In this document: positions 31,418 through 43,691 of the stretch, piece by piece
How the letters are laid out: each line of letters begins with the position of its first letter
Numbering within the stretch: the stretch's first letter is position 1
Source of the DNA: Lineus longissimus
Lineage: Eukaryota; Nemertea; Pilidiophora; Heteronemertea; Lineidae
Assembly: GCF_910592395.1 (NCBI RefSeq)
Contig: NC_088326.1
Span: 8,065,001 to 8,129,000 of the forward strand
Reading direction: 5' to 3'
DNA length: 64,000 nt
Made by a program: the position numbers and the translations under genes
The notes under the pieces: model-generated
Database searches by the model: none
The model's input: the letters and a program-made list of their open reading frames with translations, nothing else
What the model was told of the DNA's origin: nothing

Positions 31418-31774
31418 GTGAGCCAATATTGTTATTGTCTATCGTTCTCCCTCGGTACCATTCAATAACCTCATTAAAGCCTTTACAGCCCTATCTGGTA
31501 TTATGCGAAAACATCAACCTATTGTAATCCTAGGTGATTTTAATGTTGATATCCATAACCAAAACCATCATCATGCTGACACATTGCAATCATTAATGTC
31601 CTCAAACTTTGACTGTCATCGACTTGACACTGAACCAACCACGAACCTTTTAACAACTATTGACCACATTTACACCACTTTTCCCAAAGAACAAACAGCA
31701 TCTGGCGTTCTTCTCACTTATTACAGTTACCATGATCCAATCTGGATAACAATTAAGCCTGTCAGTCAAAGATG
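31418..31774 (+). pseudogene. Endonuclease (APE-type) C-terminal part
   Basis: Reads NIVIVYRSPSVPFNNLIKAF, PIVILGDFNVDI, then TTIDHIYTTF and YYSYHDPIWITIKP. GDFN, the IDHI strand and the final SxH are the catalytic blocks of AP-endonuclease-like domains (Asp-Asn and the terminal His). It completes the N-terminal half at 27486-27890, so the intervening 3.5 kb is insertion. A short inverted match ggctcactgt (27913) / acagtgagcc (31415-31424) may mark its ends. Confidence 0.6.
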
Positions 31775-31775
31775 A

Positions 31776-33206
31776 GTATAAACATCTATATAATAATACT
31801 GGAAGGGGGACGAATAAACTCACACTTGCCGATGTTGTTTTGCCTCGAAATTCGGCATGGTTGTTTGGAATATACTCTCCTGATGCAACGTATAGTTCAA
31901 ATCGCTAATCATACATGAGAAGTATTAAAATTTAAAGATTTTATATAGATTTATCCCCGTCTCAGTCTTACTCCGACCGCCATGTTTTCGCAGCAAGTGT
32001 CAGTAAATTTTTGAAGATCGACCATTTTGCAACTTCTTTTTAAGCCCTCGATTCGACATGCATTTTTAAACTTTCTTCCTCTGCACCATTTGTCAAAGTC
32101 AGCGGCCAATTTATTCTTGCATTTGTCAGGAAAACGCAAGAACTCACTTGCTAAAGCACTCATTTGCGATTTCGCTGGAAGTTTCTCTACGCGTTGCTAA
32201 TGACGTCAACACAGAGAGAATCACACCGTTCGTGCGAATTTGCGAGATTGTCCAAGTTGAATTTGTCGACTGCATGTTGAGCAAGGCGAGTGCAATTTTG
32301 TCGTTCTAAAAAGGAAATTTCCCACAAATAATGACTGCATGCCGGAATATCTGATCGACCCACCGCCGCGCCGACAAGTTGAGTCGCGACGGCGCGGTGT
32401 AGGCCTAGCATACCGCCTGGCCCAATAGATCGCGCGCCCTACACCACCAATGCCAACGGCCAAGCACCAATCCATCACTTCATCAGCAATGATCAGCGTG
32501 TCATTGTCAACCAACGCCAGTCGCCCAGCAACTTACATGCACAAAGGTTGCACTCATTTACGTTCGTATGTTCGTTCAGTGATATTGTCCGGAAATAGGT
32601 AGGCCTAGCCGAGGGTGGTGGTAGGCTGGGTCCTATCATAATCATATTCATAGGCCTAGCCGATGGTGGTGGTAGCCGGCTGGGTCCTATCATGCAAAAG
32701 TCAATAAAGAAATAAATGCGTGTCCGCCGGCAACGCCCCCACACCTGGCCTTTTGGGTGACTCCAGAAACTACGGGGCCGATTTCTTCAAAGTTTGGTTT
32801 TTATATTTCAGTAACCATGGTTACGATATAATTTTTTGGGTGTGTAGCCGTGTACCTACATTGACGTACGGTAGTGCATTGATTTTGACATTTTCTCCTC
32901 TTTGCTTAGCCGTGAAGGTTGATATTTTTCATGTGCATCTTCAATGGTACCAAGTTTCATTTTAAAGTCCACGTTCCCCCAAAATGGCTTCTTGACTAAT
33001 CTCTTACCTGGAAATTGTTGTGGGTCCCGAAACTATAAAACCAAACTTCGAAGAAATCGGTCCAGTACTCTTTGCACAGTGACCCGAAAGGGCAGTGACT
33101 ATAGGCTATATCTCCAAAGTGACTCTAATGCACGCCCCCCCCCCCCTAATTCAAAGCAAACTTTCCAATCTCACTAAAATGTGTTTTTTTCCTTTTCCAC
33201 TTCCAG
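31776..33206. other. Non-coding spacer with small duplications
   Basis: No supportable gene. It contains a local duplication near 32600-32690 (taggcctagccga and gtggtggtag, twice) and a C-run at 33138-33147. The Cys-rich minus-strand 70-codon frame at 31951-32163 is noted but not supported. Confidence 0.4.
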
Positions 33207-33941
33207 ATGGCATGTTCTACTCAAAGTGCAGTAAGCCAAGCTTTAGATATCGTTAATAATTTGAAGCAAATGCGAAGGAACATGATAGGGGACCTAGCCA
33301 ACTTGCAGGTAACTCTTCTTGAGGGTCATTCAAATAAACCTGAAGTCCTCATTTCCACAATGAAACGAGCAGAGGACCTCATTGGCACAGTCAAAAAAGA
33401 CGTCACTGCTGATATCGACAAAATCCTGAAAAAAGCAGACGATATTAGAGCCAAAATGGCAACTGATTTCAAGGAGAAGAAACATCTCACTGATCAGCTG
33501 GCACGCTACAAACCTATTCTTTCCGTGTCATCCCCATCCAGGCCTCTTGGTGTTAACAGACAACCTCAGCCAGTAACACCAAAAAAGCGAACAGCTACAC
33601 CAAAGCCAACTTCACCCCCAAAACGTTTCTGCCCATTTGAGGATGCTGTGGATGATGAAACGTTACTAAACTCATCCCAAGATTCACTCTTCACATCCCC
33701 ACCAGCAACACCACAGAAACCCAAAGGAGGCCATGACACCCAAAAAGCAGAAACCACTTCTGATGGTGACTCGGCTGTCAACGCTGATGTTAATGGCCCT
33801 AAAGTAGGAACAGCTTCTGGCGATACCTCGGCCGTCGTCACAGAGGAGCAGGCATGGAGATACTCGACGACGACAACACTGCTAAACCAACTAAGGCTTG
33901 CGATGAAAATTAAGAGAAAAGCCTCTTTCAATCCTCCGTGA
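33207..33941 (+). CDS. Unknown 244-aa coiled-coil, Pro/Thr-rich protein
   Basis: Intact frame. ATG follows directly after a strong acceptor (ttccacttccag). Residues 1-100 are predicted helical and coiled (QALDIVNNLKQMRRNMIGDL, then KKDVTADIDKILKKADDIRA). Residues 110-150 are basic and Pro/Thr-rich (PKKRTATPKPTSPPKR), a likely nuclear localisation signal. An acidic, Ser-rich stretch and a basic end follow. It lies 1 kb upstream of, and on the same strand as, the Helitron Rep, so it may be an accessory Helitron gene, but no family is recognised. A captured host exon is another possibility. Confidence 0.45.
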   Translation: MACSTQSAVSQALDIVNNLKQMRRNMIGDLANLQVTLLEGHSNKPEVLISTMKRAEDLIGTVKKDVTADIDKILKKADDIRAKMATDFKEKKHLTDQLARYKPILSVSSPSRPLGVNRQPQPVTPKKRTATPKPTSPPKRFCPFEDAVDDETLLNSSQDSLFTSPPATPQKPKGGHDTQKAETTSDGDSAVNADVNGPKVGTASGDTSAVVTEEQAWRYSTTTTLLNQLRLAMKIKRKASFNPP

Positions 33942-34059
33942 ATACAAATCGAACTAAACTCTTTTCAGCTAAACTTAAGTTAAGGCATCTCTTTTTGCCC
34001 CCCACCCAGCGCAAGGTTTTCCAAAACTATGAAAACGAAACGCTTACAAAAGTTCTGGG

Positions 34060-34437
34060 TTTATAGACACATATAATGGACTTCACTGCTGAGACATGAC
34101 ATCATGGACTTCACTGCTGAGACAACTTCACACGTAATTCAGTCCAAACACTGCCAAAAAGCAGTGGCTACATGTAGCAGCCTTCCTCATTACTGCTGAT
34201 GTCAAATTGTTACTCTTTATACTCCTTCGTATAAACTTGAATACAATAACTTTTGGACTGGGTTTATAGACACATATAATTGACTTCACTGCTGAGACAA
34301 CTTCACACGTAATTCAGTGCAAACACTGCCAAAAAGGAGTGGCTACATGTAGCAGCCTTCCTCATTACTGCTGATGTCAAATTGTTACTTTTTATACTCC
34401 TTCGTATAAACTTGAATACTATAACTTTTGGACACAC
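34060..34437 (+). repeat. Tandem duplication of about 180-195 bp
   Basis: A segment starting tgggtttatagacacatata and ending aacttttggac occurs twice, at about 34057-34258 and 34259-34434. The first copy has a small extra internal duplication (gacttcactgctgagac twice). Non-coding. Confidence 0.8.
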
Positions 34438-34947
34438 TTGCCGAAATACAATCCTTCAATTTTTATAGGCCGTTTTTCTTTGTTCATCTAATCGTAGCTC
34501 AGTGAATGAATTTCAGTAAAGATGTCAAAATTGTTCAAATGCATTCTCCTTTTCGAAGGGTACAGGTTTACTAAAAAGAACAAGCTCCGAAACCTCGACC
34601 CTTCCCACCAAATAACAACAATGCTATGTTTAGTTAGAGATTGGTGGGTTCAATCAAGTCTACTAAACTAGGAAAACAATCAATCTCGAAAGATGGCTTA
34701 CATCAAGCAGCTTCATGTTGCACTCACAACTTCATTCAATCCCACCAATCTCAAATGCTATGACACAGCATATATGCATAATATATACACATATCTACGT
34801 TGAATTTCATCGGACCTCTTTCCAAAATCAACATCGCGAACTGCTCCAAAAAGCAATGTGGCATATGTTCACCAATGAATTTCTTTATAAAATATGCACT
34901 CCATACTTTCTTATATATTTCATACTCTTCCAGTAATACCCTAAAAA

Positions 34948-36681
34948 ATGCCAAGAAGACGAAGAGCAACACTTGACATACGGTCTGTAAGAAATCATCA
35001 TGACCACCAACAACATCACCAAACATATCTGGCAAGAAATGCTGCAGAGCATCATGTACCTTTTCATCCAGGTTCAATGACTGTTGAGTGTGCTGACTGT
35101 CATGCATTGAGATTTCAAAAAGAAGGTCGCAATTGCTGTCATAACGGCAAAGTTGCACTACCAGCACAGCACCCATATCCAACATTGCTAAAAAATCTTC
35201 TCCTCCAATCAAACCCTGATGCAACCAATTTCAGAGACAATATTCCCAAATTTAACAGTGCCCTAGCTTTTGCCTCGCTCTCTGCACAGCTCTTCACACC
35301 ACGTAGGGCTGGGCCATTTTGATACAGAATACATGGTCAAATGTATCACAGAGTAGGGACCCTACGGACAATTGTATATCATTGAAGGCAATCAGGCAAC
35401 CGAAGCGACAATGAACAATCCAGCTAATGCAGGTTGCAAGCATCATATCATGGACGCCGTGAGGGGACTCATTTCAACCCTCAGTCCATACGCACTTGCA
35501 TTCAAACAAATGGCAGCCCTTGAAGCAGAGCATGTGGCCAACACAGAAACAGTCAAAATGACATTTAAAAGAGGCCCTGACCAAAGACGTTACAATGAAC
35601 CAAGAGCGGATGAAGTGGCTGCTATATTTGTTGGTGACGACGGTGCCCCACCAGCACCTGATATTGTCGTCCACCCCAAAGACCACTCTTGCAAAAGAAT
35701 ATCTTACATGTCGCCTAACTGTGACCCCATGGTATACCCCCTGTTATTTCCAAGAGGTGACATTGGTTGGTTTGATGGTTTACAACATACAGAACAACAT
35801 CGAACAAAAACAAGAACAAAAGTTACATTACTTCAGTTCTATTCATACAGACTAGCCTGCCGTCTACAGTTCTCCCCAATTCACCACAGTGCCAAGCTCT
35901 TTCAGCAATATGTCGTTGACGCATACGTCAAAACCGAAGCATCCCGACTAGATTACATAAAGAGAAATCAGACCTCACTACGAGTGGAATTGTACCAAGG
36001 GCTCATGGACCATTTGAATACACACTCTCTACAAAACAACCTTCAGCCTGGCAAAGTGGTCATTCTTCCAAGTTCCTTCCATGACAGTCCACGGGCAATG
36101 CAACAGAACTACCAAGATGCCATGGCCTTGGTGTGCAAGTTTGGTAAACCAGACTTATTTCTCACATTTACCTGTAATCCACGATGGCCTGCCACTACAG
36201 AGAACCTACAACCTCCGCAAACATCACCTCACCGCCCAGACTTGATCGCCCGAGTTTTTCATCTCTACCTCAAAGAGCTACTGAAGGACATCACCGAACA
36301 CCACGTCCTTGGGGTTGATGCAGCCATGGTTTACGTAATTGAATTTCAGAAGCGAGGCCTGCCCCACTGTCATATGCTCATATTCTTAGATGAGGACTCC
36401 AAGCTCAGGGATGCAGACGATGTTGATACCTTAATATGTGCTGAAATCCCATCACGAGCAACCGATCCAGACCTCCATGACATTGTCTCCAGAACCATGA
36501 TCCATGGACCATGTGGCGCTATGAATCCCAATGCTGTGTGCATGGACAATGGCATATGCACAAAGGAATTTCCGAAGGATTTCACAGAGAAAACCTTAAT
36601 AGCAGAAAATGCTTACCCAAAGTACAAACGTCGTGACAATGGTACAGTAGTCACTGTTGGATCCACAGAAGTTGACAACAG
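34948..36681 (+). pseudogene. Helitron Rep, N-terminal and HUH part
   Basis: Starts MPRRRRATLDIRSVRN; a zinc-binding-like CADCHALRFQKEGRNCC follows. TGA at 35320-35322 interrupts, and a frame change near 35365 leads into the long frame from 35372 (YIIEGNQATEATMNNPANAG). Conserved Rep blocks are YPLLFPRGDIGW, FLTFTCNPRWPAT and EFQKRGLPHCHMLIFLD with the HUH motif HCH. It ends at donor AACAG/gtaaga. The single stop and single shift are the only breaks. The role is rolling-circle nicking and joining of Helitron ends. Confidence 0.85.
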
Positions 36682-37084
36682 GTAAGATTGAAATGTATAA
36701 ACCTTTTCATTCTGTAAGTTCCCACATGAACAACTGCTCCGAACGTCCAATATTATCCATGGACAACGTGCAGTTAAACGCAATTGATCCCATTCCTACA
36801 AAGATCTTGGTTTAAAATTTCCATTTACTAAAAATATGCATATCCAACCTTATTGTATTTCAATAACAGCTCAATTAGATAGACTTGATGAACAGTATAT
36901 ACCAGCCCTCTCCCTTCGAATACTTCACATCCTTCCCCATGACAACAGGAAAGACAAATCCATGATACAGTACCTGCACAGGCACATATACCTCCCCAAA
37001 GGAAGTAGGCCCCCAACTTCTTTCCATTAGTAACACCGTCTTCAAATACATGCATGTCCTGTTTTCTTCAACACTTCATTTTAG

Positions 37085-37968
37085 GTTTGTGGTACCATAC
37101 AACCCATGGCTCCTTCGAAAATATAATGCGCATATCAACTTGGAAGCATGTATGACGGTGAAAAGTGTGAAGTACATCTTCAAATATATTTACAAAGGTC
37201 ATGACAGTGCACATATCCAAGTGCAAACAACAGGTACACTGGACCATGATGAAGTCACAACCTTCTTGGACACAAGATACGTCAGCCCACCAGAAGCTAT
37301 GTGGAGACTTTCCGAATATCAAATGCACAGTCAGTCCCATTCTGTAACCAGACTCCCAGTTCATCTTCCAAATCAGCAGGCTGTTTACTTCCAACCAGGC
37401 GAGGAACAACAAGCATTGTCAACGAGGACAGACACCATTCTCACTGCATGGTTCACCTTAAACAACAAAGATCCAAACGCCACACAATACCTGTACACAG
37501 AAATACCAAACCATTACGTCTATAACCGTCAAAACAAACAATGGAAACCACGGAAACGAGGAGGCAACAAAATCATTGCCCGAATGTATTCAGTTAGCCC
37601 AAGAGATGTTGAACGATTTGCACTACGCACACTGTTGCTCCATGTTACCGGTGCAAAATCATATGCTGATCTTAAAACAGTCAATGGTGCCATAGCTCCC
37701 TCATTCCATGATGCATGCAAGATGCGTAACTTGCTTACTGATAACTCTCAATGGGAACAAACTCTTGCTGAAGCTGCCGTCTTCCAAATGCCTCATCAAT
37801 TACGCATCCTGTTTGCGGTCATCCTCAGCTACTGTGATCCACTCAGTCCGCTCCAGCTGTGGCTACAATTCCAAGATGCCCTCTCTGAAGACTTCAGCAG
37901 GCACCATGATGACCCCACCGCCCAGAATATGGCACTCTACGAAATCAACAGTATCCTCCAACAGTCAG
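37085..37968 (+). CDS. Helitron Rep, Tyr-motif exon
   Basis: Acceptor cattttag, then FVVPYNPWLLRKYNAHINLE, then SVKYIFKYIYKGHD, which holds the two catalytic tyrosines of Helitron Rep (Y-x3-Y spacing). It continues with SPPEAMWRLSEYQMHSQS and ends TCAG/gtatgt in phase 1. Open throughout. Introns 36682-37084 and 37969-38351 are short and AT-rich. Confidence 0.88.
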
Positions 37969-38351
37969 GTATGTCTCAACTGTCGCAAAAATCATTGAAG
38001 CATAACAATTCAACAAACCTCCTCAGAAGAGAATACTTAGTGTTGTAAAAAAACACCAACAATATTGTTAATGAATTTGTACATCCAGCGTCACACACCT
38101 CTACAATTCCTTTACACTAGATGGATAACTTCATTTTTTCCTTCTCACTTTTCAGGACACACAAATCCACACCTCCGACCAACAAGTAAAGCGTCGTCCC
38201 ATATGCAATTCATTCCCCTCTTCAGATAAAACATTTAATCCCACATTCTCATTTTTCAGGGAAGACACATGCCCACCTCCATTCTTCAACAGGCAATAAT
38301 ATCTAAACCCGTCAAAACGCTCATTATTCATTTCTCGCATATGACTTTCAG

Positions 38352-40257
38352 GCTTATCATGTACGCACTTCGGACTCCCACAGCCAACAACCCCTCTCGA
38401 GATACCAAACACAGACGACCTTCCACCAACAAATGACTCAACTCTACCCTACAACACCCTAAATGAAGATCAGAAAACAGTAGTTGATTCCATCATGCAA
38501 GCCGCAACAGAAGCTTCCGATCCAAATGCACCAACAAGCCCTCATGTGTATTACGTAGATGGTCCAGGAGGAACAGGAAAAACTACACTTTACAATACAT
38601 TAATATCACTATTAACGCAAGAAGGCCTCAAGGTCATTTCAATTTAAAAATCCAATGTATTAAATATCATGGATTACCTAAAATGATGAATAATTCTTCC
38701 ATGACAACCACAATCCAATGCCCATCACAATGCACTTCACAGTGTTCGGTCATCTCAAACCTTCCTCAATCCTATTACAACACCAGAAAGACTCTATAGG
38801 CAGCAGCAAGTAGGCAACATAAAGTTACACAAAGTTCCCAATAGGGGTATCTCGCATCTCACAGTATGTTGAACCTATGCACTTTTGTAAAAAGCTATAT
38901 GACCCTCGGCCCTCTCTGTGACTATTGGTCACCAGATGGCCAATTTAATCTTCCTGCTCTTCCCTATAATCCCCCTTTAAATCTGTGTGAAAAACAATTT
39001 AACATCACCAACATCAACTAAACACTCCTTTAATTCCATTTACAGGTGCAAGCAACAGCTTGGACAGGAATAGCCGCAACACTGTTGACCAATGGATGTA
39101 CTGTACACAGCCTCTTCAAGCTCCCAGTCCCCATCTTGGAAACCAGCACTTGCAACATAACACCCACATCTAAACAAGCACAGCGCCTACGCTCAACAAC
39201 AGTCTACATTATAGATGAAGTATCCATGCTCCCACTCCACGCGCTTAATGCCATTGACACATGCCTGAGGGATATAACTAACAACACAAACATCCCGTTC
39301 GGTGGTAAAGTACTACTCCTCGGCGGTGACTTCAGACAAGTATTACCAGTAATACCAAGAGGCTCAAGGACAAAAACCATTGAAAATTGTATCAAAAAGT
39401 CACTCCTATGGCCACAAATCAACAAGTTCTACCTGACAAAGAATATGCGTGCAAATGCAACTGAAATCGATTTCGCCAACTGGCTTTTGTCAGTTGGGAA
39501 TGGAACACTGCTATCCGAAACGACACGACCGTACACCATCGATATACCAATAGAATGCAACAAAACCGGTGATATTGTCCACGACATGTTTCACGATGTT
39601 GTTATGAGTGACAACATCCAAAGTACCGTCGTCCTTACACCCAAAAATGAGGACACCCTGAAACTCAACAATATGGTACTCGACAAGATACCGTCACGTC
39701 TTCAAGTGTACCTTAGCTCTGACAGTGCGCTATGCGATGACCCACAAGAACAAACCAACTATCCCACCGAGTTCCTGAATTCCTTAACACCTTCAGGAAT
39801 GCAACCCCATATCTTAAGACTGAAAGTGGAGTCCATCGTCATGCTCCTACGAAACCTTAACATCAAAGGAGGCCTCTGTAATGGAACACGACTCAAGATA
39901 GTTGCATTACATTCTCACACCGTCCACGCAGACATCATCACCGGAACTCACAAGAATAAACGAGTGATCATTCCTCGAGTCAAACTCGCACCATCAGACG
40001 TCAACCTCCCCTTTGTCCTTCAACGCTACCAGTTTCCACTTAGACTAGCATACGCTATAACTATAAATAAAGCTCAAGGACAAACATTTGACCAAGTCGG
40101 CATTTATCTGCCCAAACCGGTCTTTTCACATGGACAACTCTATGTGGCCCTCTCAAGGGCGAGATCCTTTCAAGACATTACAATTCAAATAACACCAACT
40201 GACCGCCAAGGACTCACCTATACTCAGAACATTGTTTACCCAGAAATACTTCATTAA
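38352..40257 (+). CDS. Helitron Pif1-type helicase, two exons
   Basis: Exon 38352-38632 carries LNEDQKTVVDSIMQAATEAS and the Walker A VDGPGGTGKTTL. After an intron with gtcatt...ttacag, exon 39046-40257 has QATAWTGIAATLL, Walker B YIIDEVSMLP, GGDFRQVLPVIPRGSR, LTKNMRAN, and at the end AITINKAQGQTFDQVGIYLP and LYVALSRARS. These are the SF1B motifs in order. No break is seen. Stop at 40255-40257. Part of the same transcription unit as Rep by phase. It unwinds the strand during rolling-circle transposition. Confidence 0.9.
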
Positions 40258-40765
40258 ACTACATGTATAGACAATTACCGTTAGGGTCATCCATTTAGTA
40301 TGATGAAGGGGAAGGGGTTCTGAAAATTAGGGGCCATTTTGCGTACTCTAATACATTAATTTGCTGTACATTACTTTGTATCAACTATGCGTACACGGGG
40401 GGGGGGGGGGGTATCTAACAAATTGGAAAAATGTGTGTACATACTGAACGGATGACAAACAAAACACGGTCAGTGGCACAACCTATGATAATATAGGCCT
40501 GCCTTTCAACTCTAGCTACCACCCGAATTATGCCCACTACACGGGTTATGCTAGTTGATTTATAATATGCATGAATGACCAAACAATGATTGGTAAATTA
40601 GGTACATACTAGTACACATGTACACAAACTCACCATTCCATCATTGCAATGCATGGTAAATGATATATCATCTCATCTCAATCCAGGTCATGACCTCGCA
40701 TAAACTACATATTGCCAATACATACTCCTTGCCTGACCAAAATATCTTATTTCCTCTCTTTCCAG
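40258..40765. other. Spacer between helicase and RPA-like gene
   Basis: AT-rich, with a run of about 15 G near 40397. No gene or clear terminator was seen. Confidence 0.4.
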
Positions 40766-41289
40766 GTACTACCATCATGATCACAATTCAAGATCTCCGT
40801 AAGAACAAATCATCAAAGGGTAAAAATGTGAAAAAAGGCCTAAAATGCAGCGCAGCTGCAACCACGGAACCAACTGAATATTCAACATCAACCAGTCCAG
40901 AAAAAAAAAATTGAAAAAGCTGTCGTTGTCGACAACACTGGTTTTTGCAAAATAATGGTCTATGCACCAGATCAGTTCTCAAAGATCACTACAGAGACAT
41001 CATTGATCATAACAAATTTCATTGCCAAAGACGATGAACTCGTCAGCACTAAAATGTCCAGAGTTGCAAAGACAGAAATGAAACGGCCAGGGGCCATTGT
41101 GCTCACCGTATACATCTTTTATTAGGCAGGATCATGCTTAGTTTAGAGGTGAATATGGTGAACACAATCAGGCATGAAGACTTTTTTTAGATGTGTATTG
41201 ATGTCAAGTAATAAGACAGGGCAGTATATATAAGTTTATGATCCAACCAATAATTGTCTATGACATCAACAAGATCAATATCGTGTGAT

Positions 41290-42714
41290 TGCTAAGAGTC
41301 CCTGCAATAAAAAATTCATCGAAAAAAAGTCATTAATAAGCGAGATATTGCACGTCCTACTTTTTCAGTTTTGACCCCCTGGTGGCCAAATCAAGAATCA
41401 GATCAGGCCAAAATTCGGTGTCAGAGATTATCTGATGTAGGGGGTTACATGTACCAACTTTCAAGTTCATAGCTTTAGCAGTTAAGAAACATGCCAAAGT
41501 TACACTCGAACGGTCAATTTACGCCATTTGACCTCTGTGACCTAGAAAAGGAGGTCAAATCCAAAAATCATAGGAAATGTGATGTATCCTTGCTAGGAGT
41601 CCCTGCCATAAAATTTTATCGAAAACAATTCACTCAAATAGGCAAGATATTGCACTTCTTCCTTTTTCCGTTATGGCCCCCTGGTGGCCGAATAAAGAAT
41701 CAGATCAGGCCAAAATTCGACATCAGACGTTATCTGATGTAGGGGGTTATATGCACCAAGTTTCAAGTTCATAGCTTTACTGGTTAAGAAACGTGCCATA
41801 GTTTACACTCTAACAGCCAATTTACGCCATATGACTTCTGTGACCTTGAAAAGTAGGTCAAATTGAAAACCCGTAAAATATGTGATGTATTCTTCCAAAC
41901 AGTACCTACCATAAGAATTTTATCGAAAACAAGTCACTTATAAGCGAGATATCACACTTTTTAGATTTCCACTTTTGGCCCCCTGGTGGCAAAGTTAGGA
42001 ATCAGATCGAACCAAAATTCAGCGCCAGAGGCTATGTGATATAGGGGGTTATATGTACCAAGTTTCAAGTTCATAGCTTTAGTGGTTAAGAAACGTGCCA
42101 TAGTTTACACTCTAATGGCCAATTTACGCCATATGACCTCTGTGACCTTGAAAAGTAGGTCAAATTGAAAACCCGTATAATATAAAATGTATATTTGCTA
42201 TGAGTACCTACAACAAAAGTTTTATCGAAAACAAGTCACTTATAAGCGAGATATCACACTTTTTAGATTTCCACTTTTGGCCCCCTGGTGGCAAAGTTAG
42301 GAATCAGATCGAACCAAAATTCAGCACCAGAGGCTATGTGATATAGGGGGTTATATGTACCAAGTTTCAAGTTCATAGCTTTAGTGGTTAAGAAACGTGC
42401 CATAGTTTACACTCTAATGGCCAATTTACGCCATATGACCTCTGCGACCTTGAAAACAAGGTCAAATTAAAAACCCGTATAATATAAAATGTATATTTGC
42501 TATGAGTACCTACAACAAAAGTTTTATCGAAAACAAGTCACTAATAAGCGAGATATCACACTTTTTAGATATCGACATTTGGCCCCCTGGTGGCCAAACA
42601 GAGAATCAGATCGGACCGAAAATCAGTGTCAGAGGTCAGCTGACCTAGGGCATTCTGTGTACAAAGTTTCAAGTTCATAGCCCTAGCAGTTAAGAAACGT
42701 GCCACTGTTAGGAT

Positions 42715-42715
<1 letters not shown>
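41290..42715 (+). repeat. ~302-bp satellite, about 4.7 units
   Basis: The word ccccctggtggc recurs at about 41376, 41679, 41978, 42280 and 42582, giving a period near 302 bp. Each unit has caagtttcaagttcatagct and tttatcgaaaacaagtcact. It lies in an intron-like part of the RPA gene. Short frames inside it (such as 41491-41742) are by-products. Confidence 0.9.
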
Positions 42716-42748
<33 letters not shown>

Positions 42749-42788
42749 ACACAGCGCTATCGTATAGACTCCCCTTACGGTGAGCCAA
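42714..42788 (+). repeat. (GAC)n microsatellite and RTE-like 3' tail
   Basis: About eleven acgacg triplets followed by gacggacacagcgctatcgt and actccccttacggtgagcc. This end resembles the 3' ends of RTE-class LINEs or related SINEs in marine invertebrates, so the satellite may derive from such tails. That link is inference from memory. Confidence 0.5.
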
Positions 42789-43526
42789 AAATGACCATAC
42801 CTGCTGACCTTCTCACCCAGGCCAAGAATACCCTTCAACCCACCAACGTACCAGTCAGCCCAATAAAAACAGTACTAGGATCACCCAACAAGCAATTGCA
42901 ATCAGTGACAGGTACAATTATACAGGTAATATATCTCACTTATGTTATTAATTTGCTGCTCCTCTCATCACATATGTTACACTTAAAAAGTATAAAACAC
43001 CACCTATAAATTGTAAGTTGAAATTGGACTATACAAACATCATGTTAAGTCAGTTTCCTTTACCATAATCCAATGCCCAGCACTATAGACTGCTTCAGTG
43101 CATTACTGCACACACATCGAAGGAATACCTGACAACAATAGCAACTGACATCTAAACATGACAAAATAAGTAAACTTGTTTTCCTACAGCTGACCTCTCT
43201 CCACATTCCTAAAGCCCATTTTATGAATGTCATAATTTGTTTATAGTTCTTTTTTTGCAAGCCCTGCACATTGTCAAAATGTGCCAATATTATTGAACAA
43301 TATGACACATACCATTTTGCTAGTTCATAAAGCCAATTTTTCTTCAGCAAAACCCAAAAAATACCATATCACATTGTGGCAGCCCTAATTTTGGGACAAA
43401 TGTAGCAATTCTTCTTTTACTCTGTATGCATTGACAGCATTTTGAAAACATGGAGTTTGGGCAACATGTATCCCAACATTTGTCCTAAAATGTGTCCAGT
43501 GTATACAGACCTTTGTATGTGTACAT

Positions 43527-43691
43527 TACGATGATATTTCGTACTGCAACAATGTTATTGAAGGAGTCATTGATTTCTCATGTAGCTTCATCCTGAAATA
43601 CAAGTTAAAATGTGTTTAGTTGAGAGGTTAAAATTGGCACCGTCATCATGACTCCTTCAATAACATTGTTGCAGTACGAAATATCATCGTA
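43527..43691. repeat. 44-bp inverted copy of an RPA exon start
   Basis: The arms are 43527-43570 (tacgatgatatttcgtactg onward) and 43648-43691, perfectly complementary, with a 77-bp spacer. The right arm is coding (the NNIVAVRNIIV part of the RPA-like protein); the left arm is an inverted copy in the upstream intron. Confidence 0.85.

Noticed and set aside
31951-32163. Cys-rich 70-codon minus-strand ORF
   Set aside because: No recognisable family, no splice context, short.
40397-40412. G-run as a functional quadruplex
   Set aside because: A single homopolymer run, probably of uncertain length in assembly.
41491-42680. Short ORFs in the satellite
   Set aside because: They recur with the 302-bp unit and break in other units.
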